Shown piece after piece: positions 22,016-35,100 of a DNA stretch of 64,000 nt (position 1 is its first letter; each line of letters begins with the position of its first letter). The position numbers and the translations under genes were made by a program. This stretch comes from Punctularia strigosozonata HHB-11173 SS5. Lineage: Eukaryota > Basidiomycota > Agaricomycetes > Corticiales > Punctulariaceae. Location: NCBI RefSeq assembly GCF_000264995.1, contig NW_006767433.1:3522073-3586072 (forward strand). Direction: 5' to 3'. A model generated the notes under the pieces. It was not told the origin of the DNA. It did no database searches and saw nothing but the letters and a program-made list of their open reading frames with translations.

Positions 22016-22074
22016 GTAGGTAGGTAGGTAGGTATATTTCCGGCGCGGTCCCAATAGCGGAACAACCGGTTGCC
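22016..22074 (+). repeat. Dispersed repeat copy B with (TAGG)n start
   Basis: GTAGG units then TATATTTCCGGCGCGGTCCC and AATAGCGGAACAACCG, almost identical over ~49 bp to copy A (6277-6325) in the opposite orientation. Confidence 0.6.
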
Positions 22075-23363
22075 GTACCGGGAGAAAGTGATGATCAGTC
22101 ACGAGGACGCAGCCACACGTAGGGAGTGGCTATGCAGCTGTGTGTGGGCCAGTGTTGTGGTTCACTTCCTCAGGCCTCAGGCTTCGGCCGTCTTGACGAT
22201 GTTGAGGTGCTTTTCTACCATCCTGCTCACGAACGACCGCAACGCACTCGTAGCTAATTGGTGTGACTATGCTGAACTATATTGGCTTCAAGTAGATCAT
22301 GTACTGGCAACATCGCTTTTCCGAGTCATCGTTCGTCACGGTCGGTGCATTGCTTAGCAATACAGCAAGACACGGGCATATCAACTGTATTCTCGCAATA
22401 AAACCTGAGGAGGCTTGGACGAAGCCCCATGGGCATGGTCAAGAATACGTGCTTCACGCTCTGTGCTGCGACTGTAGTTGCGGACCCTATCAGTATCGAG
22501 CGCGTTTTTGAGCCGTTAGCTATTCGGCCGGGCGGTCTCTTCTCCACATCAATACCAACTACTGTCTTTCAGCGAGTCTGGATCGCGGCATACGGCACCA
22601 ATCAAGTATCAAGTCCTGAGGCTCGTCGGTACTACCCTCAAATATACCATGACGTTTCAGCAGACGATGGCAGTGCTTGACGAGATCAACGGAACTATGG
22701 ACCTCAACTCCCGCAGGCTCCCCCGCTTCCCCGTCATCTATGCCACTGACCGCACTGAGACAAGCTGATGCTGTCCCTCCATGCTCTGCTCCATCGATGG
22801 GAACCCACATCGGTGTGATTCGTGTCCGGGAAAACCTTTCTTGTCTGCTTGGGTCACTGTACAGCCTACTGCCTTCGTTAGGATCACTTATTCGAGGCTG
22901 GATGAGGAAGCCCTCACGACTCAACGGCCTTCCGATAACTATGATGATCTTGTTCGACGGTCTAAGCGAAGCTGGATAACCAGGCGTTCTCGGCTCATTC
23001 GCTCAGATTATTTGCATACAGTCAGTCATGACTCGGTGTTCTGCTGCTGCACGATCATACCGCAGGAGTCCCATCTCATGCACTCACTGCCTGCTGTTGC
23101 TACGATAGCATTGCCACTCACGGTCTTAGTGCTCTAAACCTAGGTTCCCAGTGGCAATACATGACTCAGTGGACGACGGATAAAAGGCCCTATGCAAGAC
23201 TTGGACCAGCACAAGCACACCACGCCTTTAACTTGGTCCCGCGTCCGCAACAATACTCCCCAATAAGATTTATTGGACGAAGATTAAAAATCCCTACCCA
23301 CGATTAGATTCACCACGAGCCTTGGACGTCTTCTTTCTTCCTTAGATCATATTTATCGCCAGA
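22075..23363. other. Gene-poor stretch, no supported gene
   Basis: A minus-strand frame around 22924-22559 and plus-strand frames at 22429-22680 and 22677-22979 overlap; none has a convincing ATG with motif content. GATAAAAGG near 23179 is TATA-like but 185 bp from the next ATG. Confidence 0.35.
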
Positions 23364-23595
23364 ATGCTCGCCTTCAAGCAATTGCTTCTCGTCAAAATTG
23401 TCATCGCTTTTTGCATCTTTGATACCCTCGCGTGAGTGACCTTGCTCGTCCAGGGCTTGTGCTCTTCTCAACCTCCCGCTTTATAGACGACCGACGCGTT
23501 TCGGGCATACCCATGCAACGAGCCCTGAGATCTGCCGCCGATGCCTTGACCAGCGAGACTTCGAGATACGCTCGGCTGAGACGCCTTGTTGCTAG
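23364..23595 (+). CDS. Tiny secreted cysteine-containing peptide 2
   Basis: Two exons (23364-23431 and 23487-23595) give 58 residues. The first ~23 residues form a signal peptide (MLAFKQLLLVKIVIAFCIF...), and the mature part contains EICRRCLDQRDF and ends TPCC. Exon 1 is 68 nt and ends in phase 2 within a GC|GTGAGT donor, exactly as in peptide 1, and both mature peptides end in PCC (plus A in peptide 1). The remainder differs greatly, so paralogy is a hypothesis. A weak TTAAAAA element lies ~80 bp upstream. Confidence 0.5.
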
Positions 23596-23905
23596 AACTC
23601 AACCCTGCATCAGGTCAGCGTTCTGTGACCGCTCTCGCGACGTACGCTGACCGTCAATTCATTACCCTTGCCTAGCCTCACTCCGAGCCATTTTTCATCG
23701 CACTTCATGGAACGCAACCACCGTTTGTTATTTATGCTAGATTAGTTTTCCCTATTTTAGTCGCTGGAGGATAATATCAATCACGATGAAGTTGGTGATA
23801 CAGACCGTAGCCGTCCTGTACATACAGACACCAATCGAAATCGCATTCTGTAGGTATAGGCTAGCAAGGAAAACGCTCCGCAAGGCATCTGTTCCGCACA
23901 ATGCT
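23596..23905. other. Intergenic, no gene seen
   Basis: Region after peptide 2 and the 3' flank of the WD40 gene, convergent. No coding signal. Confidence 0.4.
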
Positions 23906-25702
<1,797 letters not shown>

Positions 25703-25862
25703 CGGGAATGGGACAGTCGCAGTCGAAGTTGGAGGGCGCCGTCGCGTCCAGAGGACATCTAACGGCACGTGATGGCCGCCCTCCACACTTGCAGACGGGA
25801 AATGCGACCAGTCGAAGTCCAGTGGTCCTCGTCTGCCTGTCGAGAACGTCCTTCACGGCGCG
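25703..25862. promoter_or_regulatory. Bidirectional promoter region, RBBP4-type / ING
   Basis: 160 bp between opposed start codons of two chromatin genes; shared control is plausible. Confidence 0.55.
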
Positions 25863-27313
25863 ATGCCCCCTCGTCCACCCGCCGCACCGGCCCTGCCCAC
25901 CGCCGTCGCCACCGCCTACTCCCTCGCCCTCCTGCAGGAGTACACACACACGCTCGACGCACTTCCCCTCGACCTCTCCCGCAACTTCGCCGACCTCCGC
26001 GAACTCGACGCCGTCCTCTCTGCCTCCGTCCACTCTATCACCTCGAAGATTGAGCGCCTCACAACTATCATCGAACAAGATCACAATCCGGACCGTAAGG
26101 ACGAGCGTCTATGGCTCCTCGCTGAGATCGCCGAGGAGGCAAGCCGACTTAAACCCGGAGGCGAGGACAAAATCCGCGTCGCTTGCCAGGCCGCCGACAA
26201 CCTCCAGACGCACGAGGCCCATCTCACCACGCTGCTCGAAAACGTACCCTCCCCCGACTTTGAGACCGCCGTGATCAGCAGGAATACCGTCTATCCGCAC
26301 GTCGCGGCTCGCCAGTACACCATGCAGGGCAACACTCAGGAGGGGAGACGTCGCCGAGCCGCCCTTGCAGGGCAAGCTTACGGCGGCCAGGAAAGCCCTG
26401 CGAAACGCAAAAGAGCGACACCCCGAGAAGAGGACAACGACGCTGCGGCCTATGGTCGTGCCCCGCGCAAAGAGCAGCGCGTTCTCGAGGGGCACGCGCC
26501 GACGCGACAACCTCGCGCGGCTGCTCGCGTGAAGAAGTAAGATCTCGATCGAAGAGTCGCTCTTTATCGCTGATCAATCACTCCAGGTCTGATCGCGCCG
26601 CCTCACCAGCGGAGTCTCTCCTCTCTATTGCCTCCCACATCCCTCAGGCTCGTACCGCCGCCGGACATGCCTCTGTCATTGGGACCAAACGGGAAGGTAG
26701 CAATGCTTCGGGGACACGGCGTGGGCGGAACTCCAACGTTGGCACTCCCATCACACAAGAAGCTTTCGTTGTGCCTAACCCTCGTGCGGAGCAGCCACCG
26801 TCTGCATCCACCTCGCATCCCTCATTGCCAGCACCATTGGCTAATCAGTCCTACGCAAGCGCAGCTCAGGGATGGGCACGTGGACCGTTGGAAGGTCCAG
26901 GTGTCGTACGCGATATCAGCCTCCCTCCTCCTGGGGCAGAGGATAGTGCGGTCGAAGGGGATGAAGAGGAGCCGGACACGCAACTATGGTGTGTTTGTAA
27001 CAGAGGGAGCTTCGGGCAGATGATTGGGTGCGACAGCAAGACCTGTCAATATTCATGGGTGAGCGCTCCCGTGACACCCTCGAAAGACCATAAACTGACG
27101 GGAGCATGCTTTCCAAAGTTCCATCTGGAGTGTCTGCAGATGACCAAAATCCCGGAAGAACAGACCGAATGGATCTGCCCTTATTGCGAAGAAAAGGCTG
27201 CGAAGAAGCCTCGTGGAGGAGCGCGAGGTGGAAAGCGGCGCGGTGGGAGCGGCGCAAGTCGAGCCAAATCTACGCAAAACCAGAACAAAGCCCCGGTCGC
27301 AGCGAAACCGTAA
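25863..27313 (+). CDS. ING-family PHD-finger chromatin protein
   Basis: Reader subunit of histone acetyltransferase or deacetylase complexes (Yng2, Pho23 or Yng1 type). Three exons (25863-26536, 26587-27058, 27119-27313) give 446 residues. The N-terminal ING coiled coil is seen in YSLALLQEYTHTLDALPLDL and RELDAVLSASVHSITSKIER. A long basic, disordered middle follows. The C-terminal PHD finger reads LWCVCNRGSFGQMIGCDSKTC...WFHLECL and WICPYC, with the C4HC3 pattern; it binds H3K4me3 in this family. The last intron splits the finger just before FHLECL. The end is RGGARGGKRRGG-rich. NuA4 (Yng2) would fit the long N-terminal helix, but subtype is not certain. Confidence 0.92.
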
Positions 27314-27580
27314 GGTTGTTTATCATCTTGCACGATGTTGCCCACTGTCTATCGTCGATGTCATCCACCTATTGCTCAATGCAGCATGTCCTGAATCTTC
27401 GTCTGCGCATGACGGTGACTCTATTTGCGTTCCGTCAGGAGCGAATAATAATCCAGCTCTCTCCCTGTATCATCGCCACGCATATTGTATCCACCGTTGA
27501 TTTTAGTGCCAGTTCAAGCATTTTTGACTGTTTTGACTGTTTCAAGTGCCGACTACACTTGACGTTTCAACATGCAGTGG

Positions 27581-27586
27581 TATAAG
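27581..27586 (+). promoter_or_regulatory. TATA box of secreted cysteine-rich protein gene
   Basis: TATAAG, 69 bp before the ATG at 27650. Confidence 0.55.
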
Positions 27587-27649
27587 AAGCCAACACCCAA
27601 CGAGCTGCCGGACCTGTGCATCTGCTATCAACACTCTATTCACTCAGAC

Positions 27650-28483
27650 ATGCCACGACAGATTGCAGGGAGGGTACTCGTTTTGGCGTTCATCTTTTCG
27701 CTCACTTCGGCCTCTATACTGAAGTACGCTCGAACGAGCGCAGACAACATCGTTTCAATCCAGGATGAACACAAATACTGGTACGTCTTCCCTCGTCGAC
27801 AAAACGACACGTTAGCTTCCTTACATATGTCGTAGCATGATTATGCCACGAGATGCGCACACAAACATCGGCGACTCCGAGTACCCAGGGGGGGAGAAAA
27901 CGTTCTGCTCTGATGCTGCAAGGACATCAGATAAGCAGGGCCGGTTACCGGACAACTTTTGGAGAAGCGTGGAACACAAGACGGCTCACGGCGCAGGGAA
28001 GTACACTCAGCGTGAGTATCCTGCACATGAATACCGGAATATTATGATAACAAAATCATCCAGTGACTGGTTGCATCAGGGTCGAGTCGACACCGCAATT
28101 GAACGCCGATGACTACGGTGGACAGTACGACAGCAGCGGCGGTCCGAAAGGACAGGGCAATCCGGTAGGAAGTGTATGCAGTGGGTGCGTCGTCTTGCCC
28201 GCTTTCGCTGTTCTTCGCGTCATGCAGATCCCCACACAGCTACAACCATTATGTCGAACTGGTGGAGCCAGCTGCCAACCGGGCATGCATACGATGCTGT
28301 AAAGAGGTGATTAGTACGTGCTGCGGATATAATGAACACTACTTACTGGTTGCATCCAGGCTGACGACTGTCCTACGCACATGGGTATGCTCCTGATTTG
28401 CTTCATTCTTCTCCTTCTCACTCCAAAAAGATACGGACGGATGCACAAACGTCATACCGGGCAATTATTTCGACTGCTCCTGA
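27650..28483 (+). CDS. Secreted cysteine-rich protein of a basidiomycete family
   Basis: Six exons (27650-27780, 27836-28011, 28064-28184, 28228-28306, 28360-28384, 28431-28483) join in phase to 194 residues. A signal peptide (GRVLVLAFIFSLTSASI) is followed by a domain with FCSDAARTSDKQGRLPDNFW, NADDYGGQYDSSG, SYNHYVELVEPAANRACIRC and a C-terminal DCPTHMDTDGC...VIPGNYFDC. I recall this pattern from many secreted proteins of wood-decay and litter fungi with no assigned function. Cysteines are paired-looking, so disulfides are likely. Exon 5 is only 25 nt. No catalytic residues can be named. Confidence 0.8.
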
Positions 28484-28611
28484 GGCCTGAAGGCGAAAGT
28501 GTTTGTATCCAGATATCGTGCATGTGGAGGGCAAGCGAAAGTTATTCGATCAATGCAACAGGGGAAACAATTATTAATAGTGCATGAACGACGAGAATGA
28601 CAGTATGAAGT

Positions 28612-29017
28612 CTATCGCGCCTCGGCTTCCCACTTGGCGAAGAGCTTCTCGAGGTCGAAGTTGGGGTCCTCCGGATCTGTGACAACTGCAACGTCCATGA
28701 GCGACCGTGTCGGATGCCGTGCGCCAGCATTATTGGAAGAGTCACGTACCCCCGCTTCCGCTTTTCTTGCTCTCCTGCTGCTTCTTCCACGCAGCCTTGG
28801 CTTCCTTTATTAAGTGTTCCCTGTCGTGAATCGCGTGGTGAATCTTCTCCTCGTCGTGTGCTTTCTGCAGCGTTCGGCGGTGGGCTATGCCGTAGAATAT
28901 ACCGGCAACCAGAGCAGAGTAACGAACGACCTGCAAGAGAGAGAGAGCTTCATGGGTACAACCGGAATGCGGAAACAACCCGTTCGCGTCACGTACGTTA
29001 ACGGTGGGGGATGTCAT
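28612..29017 (-). CDS. ATP21: Mitochondrial F1Fo ATP synthase subunit e
   Basis: Small inner-membrane subunit that helps ATP synthase dimerise and shape cristae. Three exons (29017-28997, 28930-28750, 28685-28612) join in phase to 91 residues. The N-terminal helix VVRYSALVAGIFYGIAHRRT carries the GxxxG dimer motif (GIFYG). A charged helix (EHLIKEAKAAWKKQQESKK) follows, and the C-terminus DPEDPNFDLEKLFAKWEAEA matches fungal subunit e. The first exon holds only seven codons. Confidence 0.93.
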
Positions 29018-29571
29018 AGCGGGCAACGGCCTGTTCCACGATCCTGCGGCGGAGGAGTTTGACCGCGTGCAGACTGAGCCTTGAACCTGTTCATTGAGCA
29101 GTAAGATGGGTGAGCATTTGTGGGACGCGAGGTGTAGGCAGCCAGGACGGGACTCACCGTAAGAGTGAAGTGATGTGGAGGAGGAGGTCGGAAACTTCAG
29201 GCGCACCTATTACGTAAGGGGATTCATGACACGCTCGTTGTAGACAAGTTGTAGACCTCGATCTCATTCCATGAACATATGCACCGCGCAGTATCAATGA
29301 CAGCTGGTATCATACTCTGTAGAAAGACTTGGCACACTCGGATTGCACCAGCAAGTGAAGATTGCACCAGAATATACGACATATATGCTACAAAGTGGGT
29401 CTAGTTGATACAGTGGTCTCGCTATGGCGATGGCACATATGCGAAGAATAAGGATGCAGATGCGGATGGATCGGTGCGTGTCCAGCAACGCAATGGTTGG
29501 GCCCTCTTCTCTTTCCGCCCATGGACCACCAGCTTTCCCTCGAACTCCATTCATCGCGGCAGGTCGCGTTA
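29018..29571. other. Intergenic, no gene seen
   Basis: Upstream region of ATP21 and 3' flank of a small hypothetical gene. No supported frame. Confidence 0.4.
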
Positions 29572-29790
29572 TCACTTCCTCGACGCCAACTTCTTCAGCA
29601 CACCTCCCGCGGAGGAGTTCTTGCTCCTTGAAGACTGGTTTCCGCCAGAGGAGGCGAAAACGGCGCCCATGGACGTGTACATCGCATGGGCGTCTCGCGG
29701 CGATTGTTGAAAGCCCGCGAAGGCATTGGGTGATGTGGGTGATGCGGGCATGTGCGCGTAAACGGAGCCGCCGTTGGTGTAGTTGGACAT
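29572..29790 (-). CDS. Hypothetical small protein
   Basis: 72 residues from ATG, MSNYTNGGSVYAHMPASPTS..., ending GGVLKKLASRK. Ser/Ala/Gly-rich with a basic tail; no signal peptide and no known motif. It is included because the start is well placed and the codon frame clean; it may also be the last exon of a longer gene. Confidence 0.35.
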   Translation of the reverse strand: MSNYTNGGSVYAHMPASPTSPNAFAGFQQSPRDAHAMYTSMGAVFASSGGNQSSRSKNSSAGGVLKKLASRK

Positions 29791-30566
29791 TATGGTAAAC
29801 GTATGGTCCGGTGAGATGGAAGACTGTATGTGGAGGATGGCCGTGCAGCAGTGATTCGGCACTCGGTGCGATGCCTCTGATCGTCTGAATGTATGACCAC
29901 GACTTGGGGTAGATGGGCCCAAGGACGAGTGGGCGGTGGTGGTTGTGGGTGAATGTTGACTGGGGCTAACCGGGCCTTAACGGCGGAGGCGGTATCCAGA
30001 GGAAGACCCAACGTGTATAAGTGGAGTGGAGTTGTTGTAGACAGACGAGTGCCTGGAGACTTCCCCGACGGCGGCGACAGGTTTATTATACTCCTCGCCC
30101 TTGTCCAAGAGCGCCGTCGTGCTCAGAACGATGAGGTTGCGATGTGCCATGATGGGTACAAGGATGTTGCCGTAAAAGGACGAGCGCTTGTAAGTCGGGG
30201 GCTTCCTATGGCCGGCTCTTGTTCCCCGTTTGTGTTGTTCAAGCGAGTCGACGAAAGCAGTAAGGCGGAAGAAGGCTTGGCACGTGGTGGCAGGGCTGGC
30301 GGACACGGAGTCGTCGGTGGTGCTCACCGGAGGTTGCAACTTGTAGTCCACACGGGAGTCGCGACTCGCATGCTCCTTGGCCGACCTTACATTGCAAAGT
30401 ACAGCGATCAGGGAGACGTGCCTCCGATGCAAATCGAACCGCGAGGGAATTGGTAGCGGCTTCCTGTGGCTGTGCACCTATACCATCGGCAGCGCGCTCA
30501 AGTGTTATGTAGTGACGTCCACAAGCGTACGTATTACGACCCACGCTCAACACGTTTGTGCCTGCT
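29791..30566. other. Intergenic, no supported gene
   Basis: Upstream of the IES4-like gene. A minus frame at 30150-29977 has an ATG (MAHRNLIVLSTTALLDKGEE) and encodes 57 residues, but nothing else supports it. Confidence 0.35.
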
Positions 30567-31842
30567 ATGGACCAAGATATTGATATGGAGGCCCCTCACA
30601 TCTCGGCTCTGCGTGAGGAGGATTCTCCTCCTCCAAACCCGCGCCCTCAGCCGCAAGCGACGTCCAAGTTCAAAGTGAAACTGGTCATGAACGAGCCCAG
30701 AGCTCGACATTCGGGAGAGAAACCTCTCGCGGACGATGACGAAGAAGACGACATAGACGAGCTTGTGGACGAGCTTGATGAAGATGGTGCTCCGTCCATG
30801 TCAGGCGCGGCTGCTCACGGTCCAGCACCACCGTTTACGACTACGCCGCTCAAGGGAAGGAAGGACAAAATCCCTAAAGCAAAGGCGGAGAAGTCTCGCA
30901 AACGCAAGGCAGAAAAAGATCCTTTGCAGCCGACAATGGCAACTTTCGAGTCCACCTTCCCGGTCAGCCCGGCTGACCCTCCCGGGACCATAATCGAAGT
31001 AGACCCTAGCGCTCCTATCCAGCATCGCAAGAAGCATACGTCAACCCCGCGAAAGGCTGCAGGTACTGGTCCTCCACGAGCTCGGAAGACGCTGTCCAAG
31101 TGCGTTTCGCCCTTTCCGCATTTCATTCTCCAACTGACATCCGTGACAGGGCATCCAGTAACGCACAACTTTCAGTTGATGACCATGGCCATCTAAGTGA
31201 CGGCGGTAAGCCCAAGTCATAGAATCTCTTTAATAGTCTCATTTCCTAGTAGGATACTCGGGGACGGCTGCGTCGTCTCCCCCGCCGGAATTCCGTGACC
31301 GTGACCTCGAGACCATTGATGCTTCCCTGATAAACCCGGACGTTCCTTTCCAGACATCCTCCTCAGCGCCCGTACCCGTCTACCCGTTACCCAACAAGCC
31401 ATTTCCTGTGCAACCTCCAGTAAAGATTGGTACAGGATTCGCACCTATCCTGCCCCTGGACAAAAGCGGCAAACGCGTCCGACGTTGGCGCCAAGCGAAT
31501 CGCGAGGTACGCGGAATTGCGGGTGGCCGATGGTTCGCACGTTGCTGGGTTGGAGACAGGGATTCTGCCTTTGCAGAACATCTGGGCGGTCCGTCGAAGA
31601 CGCCGCAAGCGTTCGTGGACGCAAATGCGACTGCGTTGAGCGCTGTTTCGTTGCCGAAGCTAGCGTCGATCTCCATGTCTGCCGCTAGCCCTGGTGCTGC
31701 TGGTACGGGTAGGGGTTCCCGGTCGAAAGGATCTTCGAGGTCAGGTTCTGTCCCCGCTGAGCCTCATTCGAGCGTCGTCCGCGCACCCACGAAGATGCGG
31801 ACCAGCATAATCGCGTCCACAGACCCTGCAGACGAGGCTTAA
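30567..31842 (+). CDS. IES4-like INO80 chromatin-remodelling subunit (tentative)
   Basis: Three exons (30567-31099, 31150-31205, 31253-31842) join in phase to 392 residues. The N-terminus is acidic (MDQDIDMEAPH), then FKVKLVMNEP, an acidic run DDEEDDIDELVDELDED and a lysine-rich stretch. The C-terminal KIGTGFAPILPLDKSGKRVR followed by RWRQANREVRGIAGGRW resembles the conserved Ies4 block (K-G-I-L-LD-G-R-W then G-W) as I remember it, but ours is longer than known Ies4 proteins. The last acceptor is a tandem CTAGTAG, so one extra Val codon can be included. Nuclear role inferred from composition only. Confidence 0.5.
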
Positions 31843-32137
31843 TCCATATCAGCCGGCTTGCGTGCTTGATCCCGGTGACCACACGTTTGGGTTCGTCGCT
31901 GTCTTGATTTTTTTGTATTTCTGCCGATTGTGATCCATGTATTGTGCATCCCTCTGATATTACCTCTTCGTGCCGTACACATTTATCCAACCAAATCGAA
32001 CGGTTCAATATTAAGTCAGGGGACGTTAGACACCGCCACAAGCTGAGCGTAGCGTCTGCCGCAAGCATTCACGGTTCTGTCCGTCCGAGATCCCGTCGCA
32101 CGAACGGCTCATCAGCATATGAGTTGAGCTTCTCTCT
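31843..32137. other. Intergenic between IES4-like and DOP1
   Basis: 295 bp in tandem orientation; contains the 3' UTR and the DOP1 promoter. No TATA box. Confidence 0.4.
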
Positions 32138-35100
32138 ATGGCGACCACGAGCGTACCGGAGACTGGTAGTACGAAGAAATCACGAGCAATTGCGCTCTCC
32201 AGCGAACATGGTTCGTCTCGGACCCATCATGTCGAGGTTGAAACAGTCATTCAAGCGTTTCCCGTGTGCCAGCTAGAATCGTTCAGTCATATGCATCAGA
32301 TCCCAAGTATAAGAAATATACCCAGCAAGTCGAGAAATGCCTGAACTCCTTCGAGAACGTCCAGGAATGGGCGGATTGCATTGCTTTCCTCAAACAACTG
32401 CTAAAGGTAAGTAATGTCGAATACCTCTGGGCGACTGGACCAATTGCTACTGTCAGACGTTTCAAGCATACATGCAATTCAAGGAAATCCCTCGGAAGTT
32501 GGTGGTCGCGAAACGCCTATCTCAATGCCTGAATCCGGCTCTACCGACAGGTGTACATCAACGGGCGCTGGATGTATATGCCCATATATTGGCAGTTCTT
32601 GGGGCAAGTGATGTTCTTATGTGACGAATGCTCGGCTCATTATCCCAATAGTCGGCGGGACTGCGCCAAGATCTTGCACTTTGGTCTTCGGGGCTGTTTC
32701 CCTTCTTTGAATACGCTGCAACATCAGTCAAGGTATATACACTCTTCCATGTTTTACACGGGGAACCTGAACCTCACATTGCGTCGTCCATACCGTCAGC
32801 CTAGCCTCCTGAATCTATTTGACACGCACTATCTACCTCTCCAAGAAGGCCTTAGGCCTATCATGAAGGCTTTCATACTCGCTCTCCTCCCAGGCTTGGA
32901 AGAAGAGACGAGCGAATTCTTTGAACAAGTACGTTGAGCTAAGCCAGACTAGAGCTCGAAACCTTGACAACAATCAGGTGCTCAGGCTTTTGGACCGTCT
33001 ATCCGGAACTGTTTCGCCCTCATTCTTCCTCCAGAACGTTTGGCTCGTACTGTTGACGACACCTTCTGCCCGTGGAACCGCATTGAACTTCCTCTCACGC
33101 CGACTACCTCGTGTCAAACCAGACGAATGTAAGTTCCAGATTGAAATCTGCTACATATCCTTCATCCAAAACTCGAGATAGCTATATCCCACATAGTTGG
33201 GAACGACATCGGTCTGATGATTCGGGCCTTCGCCGCTACGCTCGAAGATGAAAACCTGCTCGTCCGTCGGAGCGCGTTGGATCTTCTCATTCAGTCACTT
33301 CGCATGGACAGTATAACTGTGAAGCGTGCTACGCCTGAAGACAAATCGATTCTTATGCGCGCAGCATCTGGCGTAGTTCTCCGGAGGGATCTTTCACTGA
33401 ACAGAAGGCTATACACCTGGTTACTCGGTTCTGACGATAACTCGGATGCCCAGGTATTGTACTTGCGCGATCACGGGCTTGAATTACTGCGATCGACTTT
33501 GAGGGTACGTAGGCATCTGACTCGGCTCTTGCAATACAGTGACTTTTCTCGTAGGAGGACATGTTCTCGCCTTCCGTAGAGTACTCGGAGTCGAGGCCCT
33601 TCAAGATACTAATATCTTTGATGGATAAATGGGAAGTGGGCGGCCCGTTGATGGATGCCCTCATATACGACGCCTTCAGAGCAGTAAAGAAATCCGCAGA
33701 GCGCGCAAGAGGAGGAGAAGATGTAAGTCTACAAACTGTCAACACGGGTTCTCACTGACGGTTGATATTGCCATTCAGATCACCATGACAGCCAGTACTT
33801 TATACGAAGCCGTCGAGCCTCAGGCATTATGGCGACATCTATTACCTCGGGTGTTCGCCGAGATCGTTGGAGATGGACGGGAAAACCAAGTGTGCTAGCT
33901 CCATCCGGTATGATACGGCTTGTCAGCTGATCAACTATTGTGTTGTACAGGGCATATCGCTGGCTCGCTTCATCGTTCAGGAATTCCGCCACGATGAAGA
34001 AGTGCGGACAGTCCACTTCCCGCTTGTCTCTATGTCCGTTGCACACGTACTCGCGGTGAGCAGATTTCCCTCCCCGAGTATCGAGTATGACCGTACTCAC
34101 ATATTAGGCTCAGTACCGAACAAGTGCGGAACCGCAGACATCACTGACCCAACAACTTCCGGAGGTACTCCGTCTGTTGGAGGACTTGATCTTGAAGATT
34201 CCGGTTGCAAACCTACGACATACTCCGGAAGTAAATGCCTCGCCGTATCATGCAGCTTGTGAATTCTACGGCATATCTGCTGCGCTCGAATTGCCTGCAC
34301 AGGACGTCAATTCTTCCTCTGTCTTCGCCATTATGTTTGGGCATCTGGTGAAAGCCAGTGCTGCCATAGCACGGTTCGTATCATCTGGCCCCTTGCCGAC
34401 AGCGCAAGCTGTACTAGTCCAGGCCTTGGTTTTGATCGCCAGGATGCTTCAGCATCTTGGCGAAAAATCAGGGGCACCTCTTACTGTACCGTGGCAGCCT
34501 GCTGCATGGCTAACAGCCGTGTTGGGCTGCATAGAAGGAGAGGTGAAGAACATGCTCACATCCTGGTAGCTGGTAGTTTGTTTGACCATTGCTATTTGCA
34601 GGTTGCAACCTTCGCCATCATCGACCGAGTTGTCACCCTTACTTGCTCCCTTCACCAAAGACAAGATCTCACGCCCAGACTGTCCATTTCTGACCGGAAA
34701 GCCACTGAAAGGATTGTTTCCGCTGTCAGTGAATTCAGAACCATCCAGGTTCTTCCGCCCATAGCCCTGACCTTTCTCGCCGCAGTTATGGACATACCTT
34801 GATCCCGAATTTGCGGCCTACCATGTTAGAGCCGTCAACCTCATCTGGTCCTTGGAGAGTTTTGGGGCACTCTCGCATGTCGAATCAGTGATTGCCCGGA
34901 TACTGACCACTTCGGAATCAAGGGATGTGCAGAAGGCCCACCAGGCTTTCGGCGTCTTGTGGCGCCTAACGGGTAAGCTTATTGGCTCGACGAGGGCGCT
35001 ACGCCGTGTTTACTCACTGAGCTGCAAGATGATGGCTTCCTTCCTGGCTTTAGGCTTAGAGCCCCAATGTTCATTGTTCTGGGTACCTTACGGAGTGATG

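Noticed and set aside
22559-22924. Minus-strand frame of ~120 residues
   Set aside because: No ATG at its start, no motif, and overlapping frames on the other strand look equally random.
29977-30477. Minus-strand frame of 166 residues
   Set aside because: Begins with GTG; the first ATG leaves 57 residues with no family signal.
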